From Paenibacillus mendelii (GTDB taxonomy: Bacteria; Bacillota; Bacilli; Paenibacillales; Paenibacillaceae): DNA of 64,000 nt. Where the stretch lies: positions 124,001-188,000 of the forward strand of contig NZ_JANHOF010000009.1 of NCBI RefSeq assembly GCF_024498075.1. The letters are read 5' to 3'. Shown piece by piece: positions 16,751-25,734 of this stretch. The position numbers were made by a program, and so were the translations under genes. The first letter of the stretch is position 1; each line of letters starts with the position of its first letter. The notes below the pieces were generated by a model, which did not search any database, had not been told where the DNA came from, and worked only from the letters and a program-made list of their open reading frames with translations.

Positions 16751-18187
16751 ATGAAAAAAAACTTATCTGCACTACTTGTTTTTGTATTAATTGTATTCTG
16801 CGTATCTGCTTTACCTGCAGCTGCGGAAACAGTAAGTAAGCAAGGGAAGGTGACAATTACACCAATCGACGTTGATGGCAAGAAAACAGAAGCGGATATT
16901 CTATCGATTTCATTCAATAATTCATTATATTTACCGCTTCGGGCAACTTCTCAGTTACTTGGATTCAAGATAAGCTGGAATCAAGAGGATCGAGCGGTTT
17001 ACATTACCACTGGTTCTACGACATCGGTGGCTTCTACAAACAACGAGAATGGGATAAAAGTAGGCGTAACAGTATCAGTATTGAAATCCAACACCTCAAT
17101 CTATGTTGACGGAAAGCCCGTTCAATTATTGGACACGAATCAAAATCGAATTTATCCGGTATCATTCAATAATAACTTATACTTACCAATACGAGCATTA
17201 GCTACTTCTCTTGGACTAGAAATTGAATGGGACAGTATGAATGGGCAAGTCAATATTAATACTCAGGCAACTGACAAGCTAAAAGGAGAAAAGGGAGAGA
17301 CAGGTCCGCAAGGTCCAGAGGGGGACAAAGGAGATAAAGGTGATAAAGGTGATCCGGGATATTCAGGCCCAGAAGGTCCAAAGGGGGATAAAGGAAACAA
17401 GGGAGACTCTGGAGCAGCAGGCCCAGAAGGTCCCAAGGGAGATCCGGGAGCAGCAGGTCCGCAAGGAGATCCAGGGCCAGCAGGATCACAAGGCCCAGCA
17501 GGCCCGGCGGGACCGCAAGGAGATCCAGGGCCAGCAGGATCACAAGGCCCAGCAGGCCCGGCGGGACCGCAAGGAGATCCAGGGCCAGCAGGATCACAAG
17601 GCCCAGCAGGCCCGGCGGGACCGCAAGGAGATCCAGGGCCAGCAGGATCACAAGGCCCAGCAGGCCCGGCGGGACCGCAAGGAGATCCAGGGCCAGCAGG
17701 AGCACAAGGCCCGGCAGGGACTTCTTTTACCTCGGAAGGATTTTCTGCTTCGGGTACGACATCCTCAATCGCTAGTAGCACGCTATTTACGAATTGGAGT
17801 GAGGCGTCCCCTTATTACGCAAGCCCTGCATTCAATCCTATAACAGGGATATTTACGGTACCGGCTACTGGTAAGTATGCCATACATGCAACTGTTAACT
17901 ATAAGACTAACGCTGCAGTTAGTGTAAGCTTAGGAAGCGGCATTGATCCAGTTTTTACCGTAAAGAAGAATGGCAACACTGATTTAATAAAAGGTTATAT
18001 GCCTATCTTGGACGTCAATATTGCGTTAGTTTTAACTATAAGGACCGTACTAAGTAGCGCGACGGTGACGCTATCCGGTGATGTAGAGCTGCAAGCAGGT
18101 GACCAAGTTGGATTATATTACGAAGCCGACGGTCTAACCCTTGGTTTCAGTACGGATACAGTATGGTCGATTCATCGGCTATCCTAA
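16751..18187 (+). CDS. secreted collagen-like protein with stalk domain and C1q-like tip
   Basis: A 478-aa secreted protein. It has a signal peptide (1-26, ending LPAAA), a copper-amine-oxidase-like stalk domain in two halves (about 35-170, with [15 protein letters not shown] and [15 protein letters not shown]), a Gly-X-Y region (about 178-325), and a C-terminal beta-rich domain like BclA/C1q trimer tips ([14 protein letters not shown]..., [14 protein letters not shown]). An open frame begins at 16676, but ATG 16751 has AAAGGGAG and opens a true signal peptide. A four- to five-copy 18-residue unit [18 protein letters not shown] is encoded by near-identical DNA. It is likely displayed on the cell surface. 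The prolyl hydroxylase at 25735 could hydroxylate its X-Pro-Gly triplets. Confidence 0.82.
   Translation: MKKNLSALLVFVLIVFCVSALPAAAETVSKQGKVTITPIDVDGKKTEADILSISFNNSLYLPLRATSQLLGFKISWNQEDRAVYITTGSTTSVASTNNENGIKVGVTVSVLKSNTSIYVDGKPVQLLDTNQNRIYPVSFNNNLYLPIRALATSLGLEIEWDSMNGQVNINTQATDKLKGEKGETGPQGPEGDKGDKGDKGDPGYSGPEGPKGDKGNKGDSGAAGPEGPKGDPGAAGPQGDPGPAGSQGPAGPAGPQGDPGPAGSQGPAGPAGPQGDPGPAGSQGPAGPAGPQGDPGPAGSQGPAGPAGPQGDPGPAGAQGPAGTSFTSEGFSASGTTSSIASSTLFTNWSEASPYYASPAFNPITGIFTVPATGKYAIHATVNYKTNAAVSVSLGSGIDPVFTVKKNGNTDLIKGYMPILDVNIALVLTIRTVLSSATVTLSGDVELQAGDQVGLYYEADGLTLGFSTDTVWSIHRLS
17459..17722 (+). repeat. 54-bp in-frame tandem repeat in the collagen region
   Basis: CCGCAAGGAGATCCAGGG recurs at 17459, 17513, 17567, 17621 and 17675, an exact 54-bp period. 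The first four units are essentially identical and the fifth diverges near its end. Such identity suggests recent copy-number change by slippage or recombination. Confidence 0.9.
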
Positions 18188-18247
18188 TACAAGGTTGCAT
18201 GAGGTGCAGTTGAACCTTTGGTAATAGAAACACATCTTAACAGATAT

Positions 18248-18296
18248 AGAGTCGGGCCATTCTCTTTGGGAGAATGTCTGGCTCTATTTTTGGATA
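18248..18296 (+). terminator. terminator after the collagen-like gene
   Basis: AGAGTC..GGCCATTCTC pairs with GAGAATG..TGGCTCT around a TTTGG loop and is followed by ATTTTT. Confidence 0.75.
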
Positions 18297-18336
18297 GGAC
18301 AGCCCTCTTTGGGCTTCTCATTCAACTATATTGCAC

Positions 18337-18351
18337 TGAGAATGATTATCA
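18337..18351 (+). promoter_or_regulatory. Fur box upstream of AraC-type gene
   Basis: TGAGAATGATTATCA matches the Bacillus 7-1-7 Fur consensus TGATAATnATTATCA with one mismatch. It lies about 107 bp before the AraC reading frame. Confidence 0.75.
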
Positions 18352-18457
18352 CATAAAATGAACCTACAAACTGCCGCAGAAATGAAAGTTTTTACTTGAA
18401 TTCCGCTGCGCAGCATAAAAAATGTCAATATAGACGTTATGGAATGGGGGGGGTGCA

Positions 18458-19395
18458 ATGAATTGGAACGATCATGTATTGCTATGGAACCAGTCAAATA
18501 TAAAAGTATTGGATATCCGGCATACGTTATTGAAGTTCGGCGATGAACTGCACGCATACAGCTTGCCTGCCAGCTGTTTCCTGTATGCTACGCGCGGCGG
18601 CGCACGGGTGATGATGGATGGAATGGAATACGAAGCCAAGAGATTCCATGTCCTTCACGGCGGTAAAGGTATGTGTCTGAATATCTTTCTTACGGAGGAA
18701 GCGTTCGAATATTATTTGATCTTTTATAAAGCCGTGCTCACGCTGCCATACAGTCGTGATGTCCAGCCGTTCATGGAGCAGAACAACCCATTCCAAGTCC
18801 AATATGGTTTTAAGCCGCAAGATCCCATTTGCCTGTATCATAAAGTACAGCAGATGGACAGGCAATGGCGACAATCGCGGATGCTGGATAAGCTGCATGT
18901 GAAGACGTACATGATCTGCTGCGACAATTAAATGAACAGGGGCTGCCTGCAATTCGAACGGATTTGGTCACCTCGGCAGTACGCTTTATACAGGAGCATT
19001 ATGCGGAGCCGCTTACCTTGGATAAACTGGCGGAGGTGTTCAACTGCAGCGCAGGCCATTTATCAAAATTGTTTAAGCAGGAACTTGTTAACAGCCCGAT
19101 TCATTTTTTGACAGAGGTGCGGATGGAGCGCGCCAAGGAGTTGCTTCTTCTTACCGATGCGACATTGCAGGAAATCGCAATTGGTGTAGGATACGTGGAT
19201 AAATATCACTTCAGTCGAAATTTCAAAAAGCATACCGGGTTGTCTCCGATTCTGTTTCGTGTCAAGGACCGAAAAAGCAGTACAAATGAAAAAGAGTCAT
19301 CGTGGATGCGAAGAATATCCATTGTTCAACGAACAACTCGCCGATATATTAGTAATGATAATGATTATCAATATATTGGTGAGGGAGATTTGCCC
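18458..19395 (+). pseudogene. AraC family regulator, frameshifted and without a stop before the next gene
   Basis: The first frame (18458-18931) encodes an AraC-type N-terminal sensor domain and ends ...LDKLHVKTYMICCDN. In the next frame the missing continuation reads HDLLRQLNEQGLPAIRTDLVT and then a full AraC HTH pair (AVRFIQEHYAEPLTLDKLAEVF..., EIAIGVGYVDKYHFSRNFKKHTG). One base is missing near 18903-18912. The second frame has no stop: it stays open through the Fur box and into the lipoprotein gene at 19396. Either the regulator is inactive or a single indel or sequencing error breaks it. By position it should control siderophore uptake in the manner of Btr/YbbB-type regulators. Confidence 0.75.
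19322..19370 (+). promoter_or_regulatory. Fur-controlled promoter of the lipoprotein gene
   Basis: TTGTTC (19322-19327), 17 bp, TATATT (19345-19350) is followed by a perfect Fur box TGATAATGATTATCA (19356-19370). The whole element lies inside the open frame that links the AraC and lipoprotein genes, so the latter has its own iron-regulated start. Confidence 0.8.
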
Positions 19396-20415
19396 ATGTA
19401 CAGAAGTTCGAAACCATCATTGACAGCAGTCATGCTGGTATGCGTTGCCCTGTTGATCAGTGCGTGCCAGGCTGGAGGGAACACGACGAACAATGCCAAT
19501 GACAGGTCGTCATACTCAGCTCCGTCTGCGGTACAAAATGAAACAAGTCCCGTGGGAAACGGTAACGAGACCGCTGCGACAAGAGTGTTCAAGCATCTAT
19601 ATGGAGAAACGGCTATTCCAAAACAGCCAAAACGGATCGTTACGGCCTTTCATTTGGGTCAACTTATGGCTCTTGGTGTCAGACCGCTCGGTTCCTCCAC
19701 CTACATTTTGCAAAATCCGGTGCTCGATACAGAGGGCATGGAGGATTTGGGCGTGCCGCTGAATTTGGAGAAAATATCCAGCCTTGAGCCGGATTTGATT
19801 ATTTTGGTCGATGCTTACGTAGAGATGAGCGGGGGTTATGACGTTTTTTCCAAAATTGCACCTACCATCGTTATTGAGCCTTACTATGACCCGGTGAAGG
19901 ATATTGCACAAATGGGCGATATTCTCGGGAAAGAAGACGAAGCGAAGCGTTGGATCGAAGAGTTTGAGAAAAAGATTGCTGCAGCCAAGCAGCAAGTTCA
20001 TGATGCGATCGATGTAAATGAAACGTTTACGATCGTGAGTTTTTATGAGAAATCGCCAAGAGTATATCGGGATGAAAATATGGGCGGTAATATTTTGTAC
20101 AAGTACTTGGGACTGAAGCCCCAACAAAAAGTGTTGAGCGACTTGATCAACAGCGGACAGAAGCCCCCATATGCGGAAGTGTCCAGCGAGGTCGTATCCG
20201 ATTTCGTAGGCGACAACCTCTTCATGGCTGTGAATGAGGAGAACAAAGCAGCGTTTGAAAGCTTCAAGAGTACAGGTATATGGAGTAATATGAAGGCTGT
20301 GAAAAACAACAAGGTATACACGATCGATTACGATCTGTTTTTGCAGAGTGATCCGATTGCGGTGACGAAGCAAGTTGAAATACTGACAAAAATTCTTATC
20401 GATAAAAACGAGTAA
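19396..20415 (+). CDS. siderophore ABC transporter substrate-binding lipoprotein
   Basis: A 339-aa FecB/FhuD-type (TroA superfamily) lipoprotein. It has a signal peptide with lipobox LISAC (Cys at about 23), then a polar linker and the ferri-siderophore binding fold: PKRIVTAFHLGQLMALGVRPLG, DLGVPLNLEKISSLEPDLIIL, and the C-lobe ending NNKVYTIDYDLFLQSDPIAV. ATG 19396 follows GAGGGAGATTTGCCC. It captures a ferric complex on the outer face of the membrane. No permease or ATPase is adjacent, so it must share a FecCD/FhuC-type system, perhaps that at 36957-39038. A perfect Fur box precedes it. Confidence 0.88.
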   Translation: MYRSSKPSLTAVMLVCVALLISACQAGGNTTNNANDRSSYSAPSAVQNETSPVGNGNETAATRVFKHLYGETAIPKQPKRIVTAFHLGQLMALGVRPLGSSTYILQNPVLDTEGMEDLGVPLNLEKISSLEPDLIILVDAYVEMSGGYDVFSKIAPTIVIEPYYDPVKDIAQMGDILGKEDEAKRWIEEFEKKIAAAKQQVHDAIDVNETFTIVSFYEKSPRVYRDENMGGNILYKYLGLKPQQKVLSDLINSGQKPPYAEVSSEVVSDFVGDNLFMAVNEENKAAFESFKSTGIWSNMKAVKNNKVYTIDYDLFLQSDPIAVTKQVEILTKILIDKNE

Positions 20416-20499
20416 AGCAAAGCGGGGAACCTTCCTACGACATAAGGCCATCGGGTCAAAAACTACAAGCTGACGATACAACAGTTAGTTTGTTCATTC

Positions 20500-20546
20500 G
20501 GGGACTGTGACAGGTGGTGAGTATGTGGCCTGTCACGGCCTTTTTC
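20500..20546 (+). terminator. terminator, member of the dispersed repeat family
   Basis: GACTGTGACAGG pairs with CCTGTCACGGCC (GTGACAGG with CCTGTCAC perfect) and is followed by TTTTTC. Related elements occur at 26527, 30418, 39079, 39962 and 40515. Downstream, 20547-20704 shows no gene. Confidence 0.85.
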
Positions 20547-20704
20547 TGTGCCTTCTTGCAGACATCTTGCAAACAAGAACTGGAGGAAAGCAGTTCCAAG
20601 AACCCCAGAACCAGCCATAGGTAGCGGTGAACCTAATCATAAATAGTAGGGCTTTAAGACGTGCCAACATTATTTGTTCCAAATCTCAGGTATTCCCCGA
20701 ACTG

Positions 20705-22132
20705 TTACCCACTCGCTGCCTCACTAGGAGGCTTCTTAGGAAGCCTAATCTGAAAAACGGTTTCCGTCATCGCTGCGTCGAGCAATCGTATGCTGCCATG
20801 ATGCGATTCCGCGATTTCCTTGACGATCGAGAGCCCGATGCCTAGTCCTTCGCCTTTTCTTCCTTCGTCGGCGCGATAGAATCGCTCGAAGATGCGCTCG
20901 CGATCCTCCGGGGCGATGCCTTTGCCCCGGTCTTTGACCGATAGAATCACGTCCTCTTCGTCCTCCGTCAGTCCAATCCCCAAATAATGACCCCCTTCAC
21001 CGTAACGGACGGCATTGTCCAGCAAGTTGCGCAAAGCGCGTTCGATCAGCGGCGCGTCGATCATGACCTCGACGTCCGCATCTTGGATGTCCGCCTCCAC
21101 GACAACATTTTTGCCGTCTAGGAACAACAGATAATCAGCTGCGACCTTACGCATTAGTTCCGACAGGTTATGCATGGCGAGCTGAGGCCGAAGCACATAC
21201 TCCTCATGGCGGGCAATATCCAGCAGCTGATCAAGCAGTTTGTCCATGTAGCGAGAGCGCTGCAGGATGATTTTGGCCCCGGACTGAAGCTCGTTCTCGT
21301 CCTTGTACGCGCCGGTTCGGATCGTCTCGGCATAACCCAAAATCATGGTCAACGGCGTTCGCAAATCGTGGGACAGGTTCGACAACAGCTGCCTTCGCCG
21401 GTTTTGAAACTGTTCAATTTGGGAGGATTGGCTTCGGATGCGCTTTGCCATCGAATTGTAGTGACGGGTCAGCTGGCCGATTTCGTCCCTCGACTTGTCC
21501 TCCAGGACGATGACGTCGCTTCGGATTCCAACTTGGTTCAGTGCGGCGTTTAGTTTCCGAATACGCCGATCGGTCGAAGAGAAGAACCATAGGGAGAGAA
21601 GATAGGGCAGCAGCAGAGCCAGCAGCAGAGGCAGGACGAATGCCAGCAAAGCTTTATACGTTCTCAGAAAAAAATACATTTGTCCCGACTGCATGTCTTC
21701 ACCGGATAAACTCAGCAGCAAGTAATAGGACCGACTGTCATGGGCAATTGAATAAGCGAGCGTAATCGTATCGTCTGTGCTCCACAGATTATCCGGCATA
21801 TGGACAACACGGTCGGCCAACTGGCGGAAGTCGTAGGAATTCGTCTCGCCGGCGGTATCATAGATCGTCGATCCGTCCTCAGCCAGCCACTCCAGGCGGA
21901 TCTCGGGATACGGGCGAAGCACATCTTCCATAATCAGCTGAACTTCCGGCCCCGAGAAGGCGTCTTGCTGCTCGATGGCCGTAAGCGACTCTTGCGAGAT
22001 TGCGTTTAATTTTTTCAAATTATACCCCTGGTTCCAAATCCCCCCGGTCAATGTGGAGAGCGTAAGAAACAAGACAACGCTCCCTACGGCGCTGAACAGT
22101 ATCATCAGCCATAGCTTGGTTCGCCTCTTCAT
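20705..22132 (-). CDS. sensor histidine kinase
   Basis: A 475-aa membrane kinase. TM1 is at about 7-28, an extracytoplasmic sensor at about 30-158, and TM2 at about 160-184. A HAMP domain follows, then the H-box SNLSHDLRTPLT with phospho-acceptor His255, N-box LLDNAVRYGEGG, G1 VKDRGKGI, F-box IFERFYRAD and G2 GLGIGLSIV. It is fully intact. Its start overlaps the stop of the response-regulator gene by 4 nt, so the two are translated together. The stimulus is unknown. Confidence 0.92.
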   Translation of the reverse strand: MKRRTKLWLMILFSAVGSVVLFLTLSTLTGGIWNQGYNLKKLNAISQESLTAIEQQDAFSGPEVQLIMEDVLRPYPEIRLEWLAEDGSTIYDTAGETNSYDFRQLADRVVHMPDNLWSTDDTITLAYSIAHDSRSYYLLLSLSGEDMQSGQMYFFLRTYKALLAFVLPLLLALLLPYLLSLWFFSSTDRRIRKLNAALNQVGIRSDVIVLEDKSRDEIGQLTRHYNSMAKRIRSQSSQIEQFQNRRRQLLSNLSHDLRTPLTMILGYAETIRTGAYKDENELQSGAKIILQRSRYMDKLLDQLLDIARHEEYVLRPQLAMHNLSELMRKVAADYLLFLDGKNVVVEADIQDADVEVMIDAPLIERALRNLLDNAVRYGEGGHYLGIGLTEDEEDVILSVKDRGKGIAPEDRERIFERFYRADEGRKGEGLGIGLSIVKEIAESHHGSIRLLDAAMTETVFQIRLPKKPPSEAASG

Positions 22133-22818
22133 CGTCCGTCTCCCGAGAAGCGATAGCCGATGCCGCGAATGGTATGGAGATGGGACTGGGAGCCAGGCGC
22201 GCTTTCAAGCATCTTGCGGATGCGGCTGATGAAGACGCTGAGGTTATTGTCGTCGTAGTTTTCATGCTGCCAGATCTGCTTGTAGATTTCTCTCTTCGTC
22301 AGTACGCGATCGGGATTGCGCATGAACACCTGCAGCAGCTCGCATTCAACCGGAGTCAGCTCATGCCGCTGCCCATCGTTATGTAGTACATAATTGTCGA
22401 TATCCAAAATGAGTTTATTCAATTGAATGACCTCGGGCCGGAGGGACGCCTCGGGGTGGCGCCTGCGAAGGTGGGCCTGTATCCGCGCCAGCAGCTCCAT
22501 CGGACTGAAAGGCTTGGTCATGTAATCGTCTGCCCCCAGTCCAAGCGCGTCGATTTTGTCCTCAACCTCTCTTCTCGCGCTAAGCGCAATGACCAGCGTC
22601 TCCGGGCGATGTTCCCGCAAGTAGCGCAGCACTTCGAAGCCGTTGCCGTCGTCCATCATGATGTCCAGAACGATCAGCGAGACAGGCTGCTCTCGCACCT
22701 GCAAGATCGCCTGCCGGCCGGAATCCGCTTCGGCGATGTCCCATCCCGCGCGTTCCAGATGCAAGCGAATCAGCTCACGAATGTCGGGCTCGTCATCGAC
22801 GATCAGAATCCGATCCAT
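22129..22818 (-). CDS. OmpR-type response regulator
   Basis: A 229-aa regulator with a receiver domain (1-115: acidic DDE, phospho-acceptor Asp52 in LIVLDIMMDDG, Lys in MTKPFSP) and an OmpR/PhoB winged helix (about 130-226, ELTPVECELLQVFMRNPDRVLTKREI). An upstream ATG at 22836 lacks a ribosome site, while ATG 22818 has GGAGAG and begins the canonical MDRILIVDDEPD. Partner of the kinase that overlaps it. The ~140 bp upstream probably hold the promoter of the pair. Confidence 0.92.
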   Translation of the reverse strand: MDRILIVDDEPDIRELIRLHLERAGWDIAEADSGRQAILQVREQPVSLIVLDIMMDDGNGFEVLRYLREHRPETLVIALSARREVEDKIDALGLGADDYMTKPFSPMELLARIQAHLRRRHPEASLRPEVIQLNKLILDIDNYVLHNDGQRHELTPVECELLQVFMRNPDRVLTKREIYKQIWQHENYDDNNLSVFISRIRKMLESAPGSQSHLHTIRGIGYRFSGDGR

Positions 22819-23050
22819 GTATCGATCACTCTCCATATATCGATTATTGCGAATTCATTATACAAGCTCAGATGAAAATAAGATACGGATAACGACTGGG
22901 CAAGGGCGATTTATTAAGACTTCATTAAAGAAAAGAACAGTCCTCTCCAAAAAGGTGAGTGCGTTCCTATGAGTAGACGTTTGATTGTGATTGCCGTCTC
23001 GAAGGGCATCTGCTTTGGTGCTCTTATATTCTTTCGTGCGGATTCCACTG

Positions 23051-23601
23051 CTAATTTTCCATTTTTTTGATTTTCTTTCCCATCTTCATATAGCCATAGC
23101 CCATCAAACCAAAGAGCAGCAGATAGATTAGGAGGACCGGAAATATAATTCCCCAAAATCGATCTTGTATATAGGAGAGCAAATTCGTCATGTTTGCTGA
23201 CAAAATAATCAGGTTTAGGAACATCATCAGGATCAGAACACGCTGAATTTTCTTATACTGTTCCCTTAAAGATCCCACATCCGTATAAAGCCGCGGCAGC
23301 TCTCCCGGCATCCATACTCTGCGAAAATAATGCCACATGGTGCCAAAGGAAGTAACATACTCCCAGCCCGCATCCTGGTACAACTGAATATATTCCTGAA
23401 GCTGATCGCTTTTTTCAGTCCGTGCTGATAATCCAGGCCGTATGTATAGCGGACCGATGGATCACGGGTAAACGTGCTTCTGATTGCTCCGGCCTTAGTC
23501 AGATGCAGCCCTTGTTCAGACATTTCGTTCAGCCATTGTTCTTCCTTCTCATAATTCCAGCTAAGCGTGATGCGGGTTCTTTTTTCCATCTGTGCTTCCA
23601 T
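23051..23601 (-). pseudogene. DUF2812 membrane protein, frameshifted at an A6 tract
   Basis: Frame one begins MEAQMEKRTRITLSWNYEKEEQWLNEMSEQGLHL and is typical of DUF2812 until GLKKA. The continuation QLQEYIQLYQDAGWEYVTSFGTMWHYFRR is in the -1 frame, with two membrane helices near the end. The switch point is a six-A run (T6 at 23410-23415 on +): one more A restores LKKSDQLQEY. It may be a real pseudogene, phase-variable, corrected by slippage, or a sequencing error. DUF2812 genes usually pair with a PadR repressor, which is the gene just upstream here. Confidence 0.75.
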
Positions 23602-23608
23602 CAGATTC

Positions 23609-23959
23609 TCACTCCTTCTTCATGCTTTGGGCGTTGCGCCCGGCTATCAAGAGCTCTTCCAGCCTTTCGATTTCCGCCGTCACGACTGTTTTGCCGTCCG
23701 TTGTGATTGCATACATCTTGCGGCGGGTATCCGTTCCTTCTGGAACCGGGAAGGGCTCGATGGGCCCTTTTTGCAGCGTGTTTAGAGCGGTGTAGAGCGT
23801 GCCTGCTCCGATTATGATTCTGCCGCTGCTCATTCTCTCCGTATCCTGAATAATTCCATAACCATGCGTGGGTTTCTGGTACAAGGCAACCAGAATGTAA
23901 TAATAAGCTTCTGTTAGAGGAAGCAGCTCATTCAGCTTATTCAACTCGTACACTTGCAT
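23609..23959 (-). CDS. PadR family transcriptional regulator
   Basis: A 116-aa PadR repressor. LPLTEAYYYILVALYQKPTHGYGIIQDTE opens the winged helix, GRIIIGAGTLYTALNTLQKG is the recognition helix, and KMYAITTDGKTVV is the wing. The N-terminus is uncertain: ATG 23959 has no clear ribosome site, and TTG 23986 also is open. It lies 7 bp before the DUF2812 gene, the usual pairing, and is divergent from the MerR operon. Confidence 0.82.
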   Translation of the reverse strand: MQVYELNKLNELLPLTEAYYYILVALYQKPTHGYGIIQDTERMSSGRIIIGAGTLYTALNTLQKGPIEPFPVPEGTDTRRKMYAITTDGKTVVTAEIERLEELLIAGRNAQSMKKE

Positions 23960-24010
23960 GATGCAACAGGGGAACTTGAACTCCAAAAGGAATTAATGCA
24001 GCAATAATGC

Positions 24011-24041
24011 TTGCACCTTACGTAACGTCACGTTTTATAAT
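24011..24041 (+). promoter_or_regulatory. MerR-type promoter, 19-bp spacer
   Basis: TTGCAC (24011-24016) and TATAAT (24036-24041) are 19 bp apart. The spacer has ACGT-N6-ACGT symmetry around a central ACG. The first gene downstream encodes a MerR regulator, so it is probably autoregulated. Confidence 0.78.
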
Positions 24042-24085
24042 AGAGCTACCGGTATATAGCTAGTGTCAAAGAGTGGAGATGGTTA

Positions 24086-24592
24086 ATGAACAGACATTGG
24101 AAGGTCGGGGAAATCGCCAAGCTGACAGGACTTACTGTACGAACCTTGCGCTTTTATGATCAAATCGGTTTGTTCTCTCCATCCGGGCAGACGGAATCCG
24201 GTCACAGGCTGTACAGTGAATCGGACTTGTCACGTTTGCAGCAGATTTTATCGCTTAAAGAGCTGGGCCTGTCTCTCGAGGAGATTAAGTCAGTCTTAAC
24301 TGGGGGGCAAATCAGCCCTCTTGAGATCGTCGACCTGCAGATCGGCCGGATCAAAGAGCAGATCAGATTGCAGCAGAAACTGTTGGAGCAGCTTGGACAT
24401 GTATCTAAGCTTATGCAGGGAAAGGCGCAGCTAACTTTTGAAGATTTTACAAGCCTCCTGCAAGCGATGAAGATGCATATTGAGAAGCCCGTCATTGAGC
24501 GGCAAACGAGTTGGGAACGGCATCTGGATCTATTGGGAGACTTTCTTGCCGAGGAGGACAGAGTGCCGAAATCGAAGGAGGAAAATAAATGA
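24086..24592 (+). CDS. MerR family transcriptional regulator
   Basis: A 168-aa activator with the HTH at about 6-30 (VGEIAKLTGLTVRTLRFYDQIGLF), the second helix pair SESDLSRLQQILSLKELGLSLEEIK, and a long coiled coil (about 85-120). The C-terminus is short, so any effector site is small. ATG 24086 follows GTGGAGATGG. It overlaps the next gene by 4 nt and forms a three-gene cassette with two AHSA1-type proteins. Confidence 0.87.
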   Translation: MNRHWKVGEIAKLTGLTVRTLRFYDQIGLFSPSGQTESGHRLYSESDLSRLQQILSLKELGLSLEEIKSVLTGGQISPLEIVDLQIGRIKEQIRLQQKLLEQLGHVSKLMQGKAQLTFEDFTSLLQAMKMHIEKPVIERQTSWERHLDLLGDFLAEEDRVPKSKEENK

Positions 24593-25032
24593 ATGAACGA
24601 TTCGTCAAACATGCGACCTTCGTCGTCGAACGTACTTATGCAGCTTCGCCGGAACGTGTCTATCACGCTTGGGCCGACCCGGTTGCCAAAGCCAAATGGT
24701 TCTCGAAGCCGGACATCTTCGACTTTCGGATCGGCGGACGCGAGTATAGCAGCGGCGGACCGCCGGAAGGGCCTGTCTTTACCTTCGACGCCAGTTACCA
24801 GGAGATTATTCCGGAGCAGCGCATTGTCTACACGTACACCTTGGATGCAGGAGACGCACGCATCTCCGTCTCCATCACAACGGTCGAGCTTATCAAGCTG
24901 GAAGGCGGCACGAAACTGATTTTCACGGAACAAGGGGCGTTCTTTGACGGACACGATACGCCGGAAGTACGGGAACACGGGACAAACATCATGCTGGACG
25001 CACTGGGAAAGGCACTTGAAGGGGAGGCATGA
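24589..25032 (+). CDS. SRPBCC/AHSA1 family protein (first)
   Basis: A 147-aa START-like protein. VVERTYAASPERVYHAWADPVAKAKWFSKP is the classic AHSA1 opening, with the cavity strand TFDASYQEIIPEQRIVYTYTLD and the end helix DALGKALEGEA. Such proteins bind hydrophobic ligands in a helix-grip fold; most are uncharacterised. Its start overlaps the MerR stop and its stop overlaps the second paralogue's start (ATGA), showing tight coupling. Confidence 0.85.
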   Translation: MNERFVKHATFVVERTYAASPERVYHAWADPVAKAKWFSKPDIFDFRIGGREYSSGGPPEGPVFTFDASYQEIIPEQRIVYTYTLDAGDARISVSITTVELIKLEGGTKLIFTEQGAFFDGHDTPEVREHGTNIMLDALGKALEGEA

Positions 25033-25475
25033 GCATGACGATTGGTAAGAATGAAATTGTTTCCTCACGCGAGTTGGATTTTCCGCGGGAGCTTGTGTTT
25101 CGAGCCTGGACAACCCCTGATTTGCTCGCCCGATGGTGGGGACCTCATGGCTTCACGAATACATTTCACGAGTGCGATATAAGTCCGGGCGGCACTTGGC
25201 GATTCACCATGCACGGGCCAGACGGTGCGGATTACCCCAACTATAGCGTCTTTGTTGAGATCATGCCGCAGGAGCGGATCGTGATTGATCATCTGTCCGG
25301 ACACGAATTTCGAGTAACGGCTACTTTCGAAGTCTTGGAAGGCCGAACCATGGTTACCTTCCGTCAGCTTTTCAAGAAAACAGAGGAGTTCGAGCAGGCC
25401 AAGCCGTATTGCGTTGAAGGCAATGAACAGAACTTGGACCGACTTGGCAAGCTGCTGGCGGAACTGGCTTCTTAA
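25029..25475 (+). CDS. SRPBCC/AHSA1 family protein (second)
   Basis: A 148-aa paralogue of the preceding gene: SSRELDFPRELVFRAWTTPDLLARWWGPHGF, ISPGGTWRFTMHGPDG, LAELAS at the end. The two copies probably form a heterodimer or act on related ligands. It is followed by a terminator at 25510. Function unknown beyond the fold. Confidence 0.85.
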   Translation: MSMTIGKNEIVSSRELDFPRELVFRAWTTPDLLARWWGPHGFTNTFHECDISPGGTWRFTMHGPDGADYPNYSVFVEIMPQERIVIDHLSGHEFRVTATFEVLEGRTMVTFRQLFKKTEEFEQAKPYCVEGNEQNLDRLGKLLAELAS

Positions 25476-25509
25476 TTCATAGTCTGTATAAAGTAATCGC
25501 TCACAATTG

Positions 25510-25554
25510 TCGCCGCCACGCTCCCTGCCGGGAATCGGACGGCGATTTTATTTT
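25510..25554 (+). terminator. terminator of the MerR/AHSA1 cassette
   Basis: TCGCCG (25510-25515) pairs with CGGCGA (25540-25545), with an inner TCCC/GGGA pair, followed by TTTTATTTT. The rest of the gap to 25735 holds a GGAGTCAAC motif (25610) and a TATAAT (25683-25688) that may be the -10 of the next gene. Confidence 0.75.
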
Positions 25555-25734
25555 GGTAACGAACGGGGAGGGGGAACCCGTTTTTTTGATTATGTATGGA
25601 GTCTAGATGGAGTCAACGTTATAGATAATAAAAAGGAGGGGAGGTATTTTCTTACAAATGAAGAACTTTATAAAACAACGGATATAATATAGACTCGAAT
25701 ACGTCCTCAGTATTCAATAGCGGAGGGTCTATCA

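Noticed and set aside
17263..17781. Long minus-strand frames rich in Pro/Gly/Leu opposite the collagen gene
   Set aside because: They mirror the 54-bp repeat on the other strand, have no start site, and the + strand has a signal peptide and domains.
19597..20481. 294-codon minus-strand frame opposite the lipoprotein gene
   Set aside because: It is antisense to a clear signal-peptide-bearing lipoprotein and has no start site.
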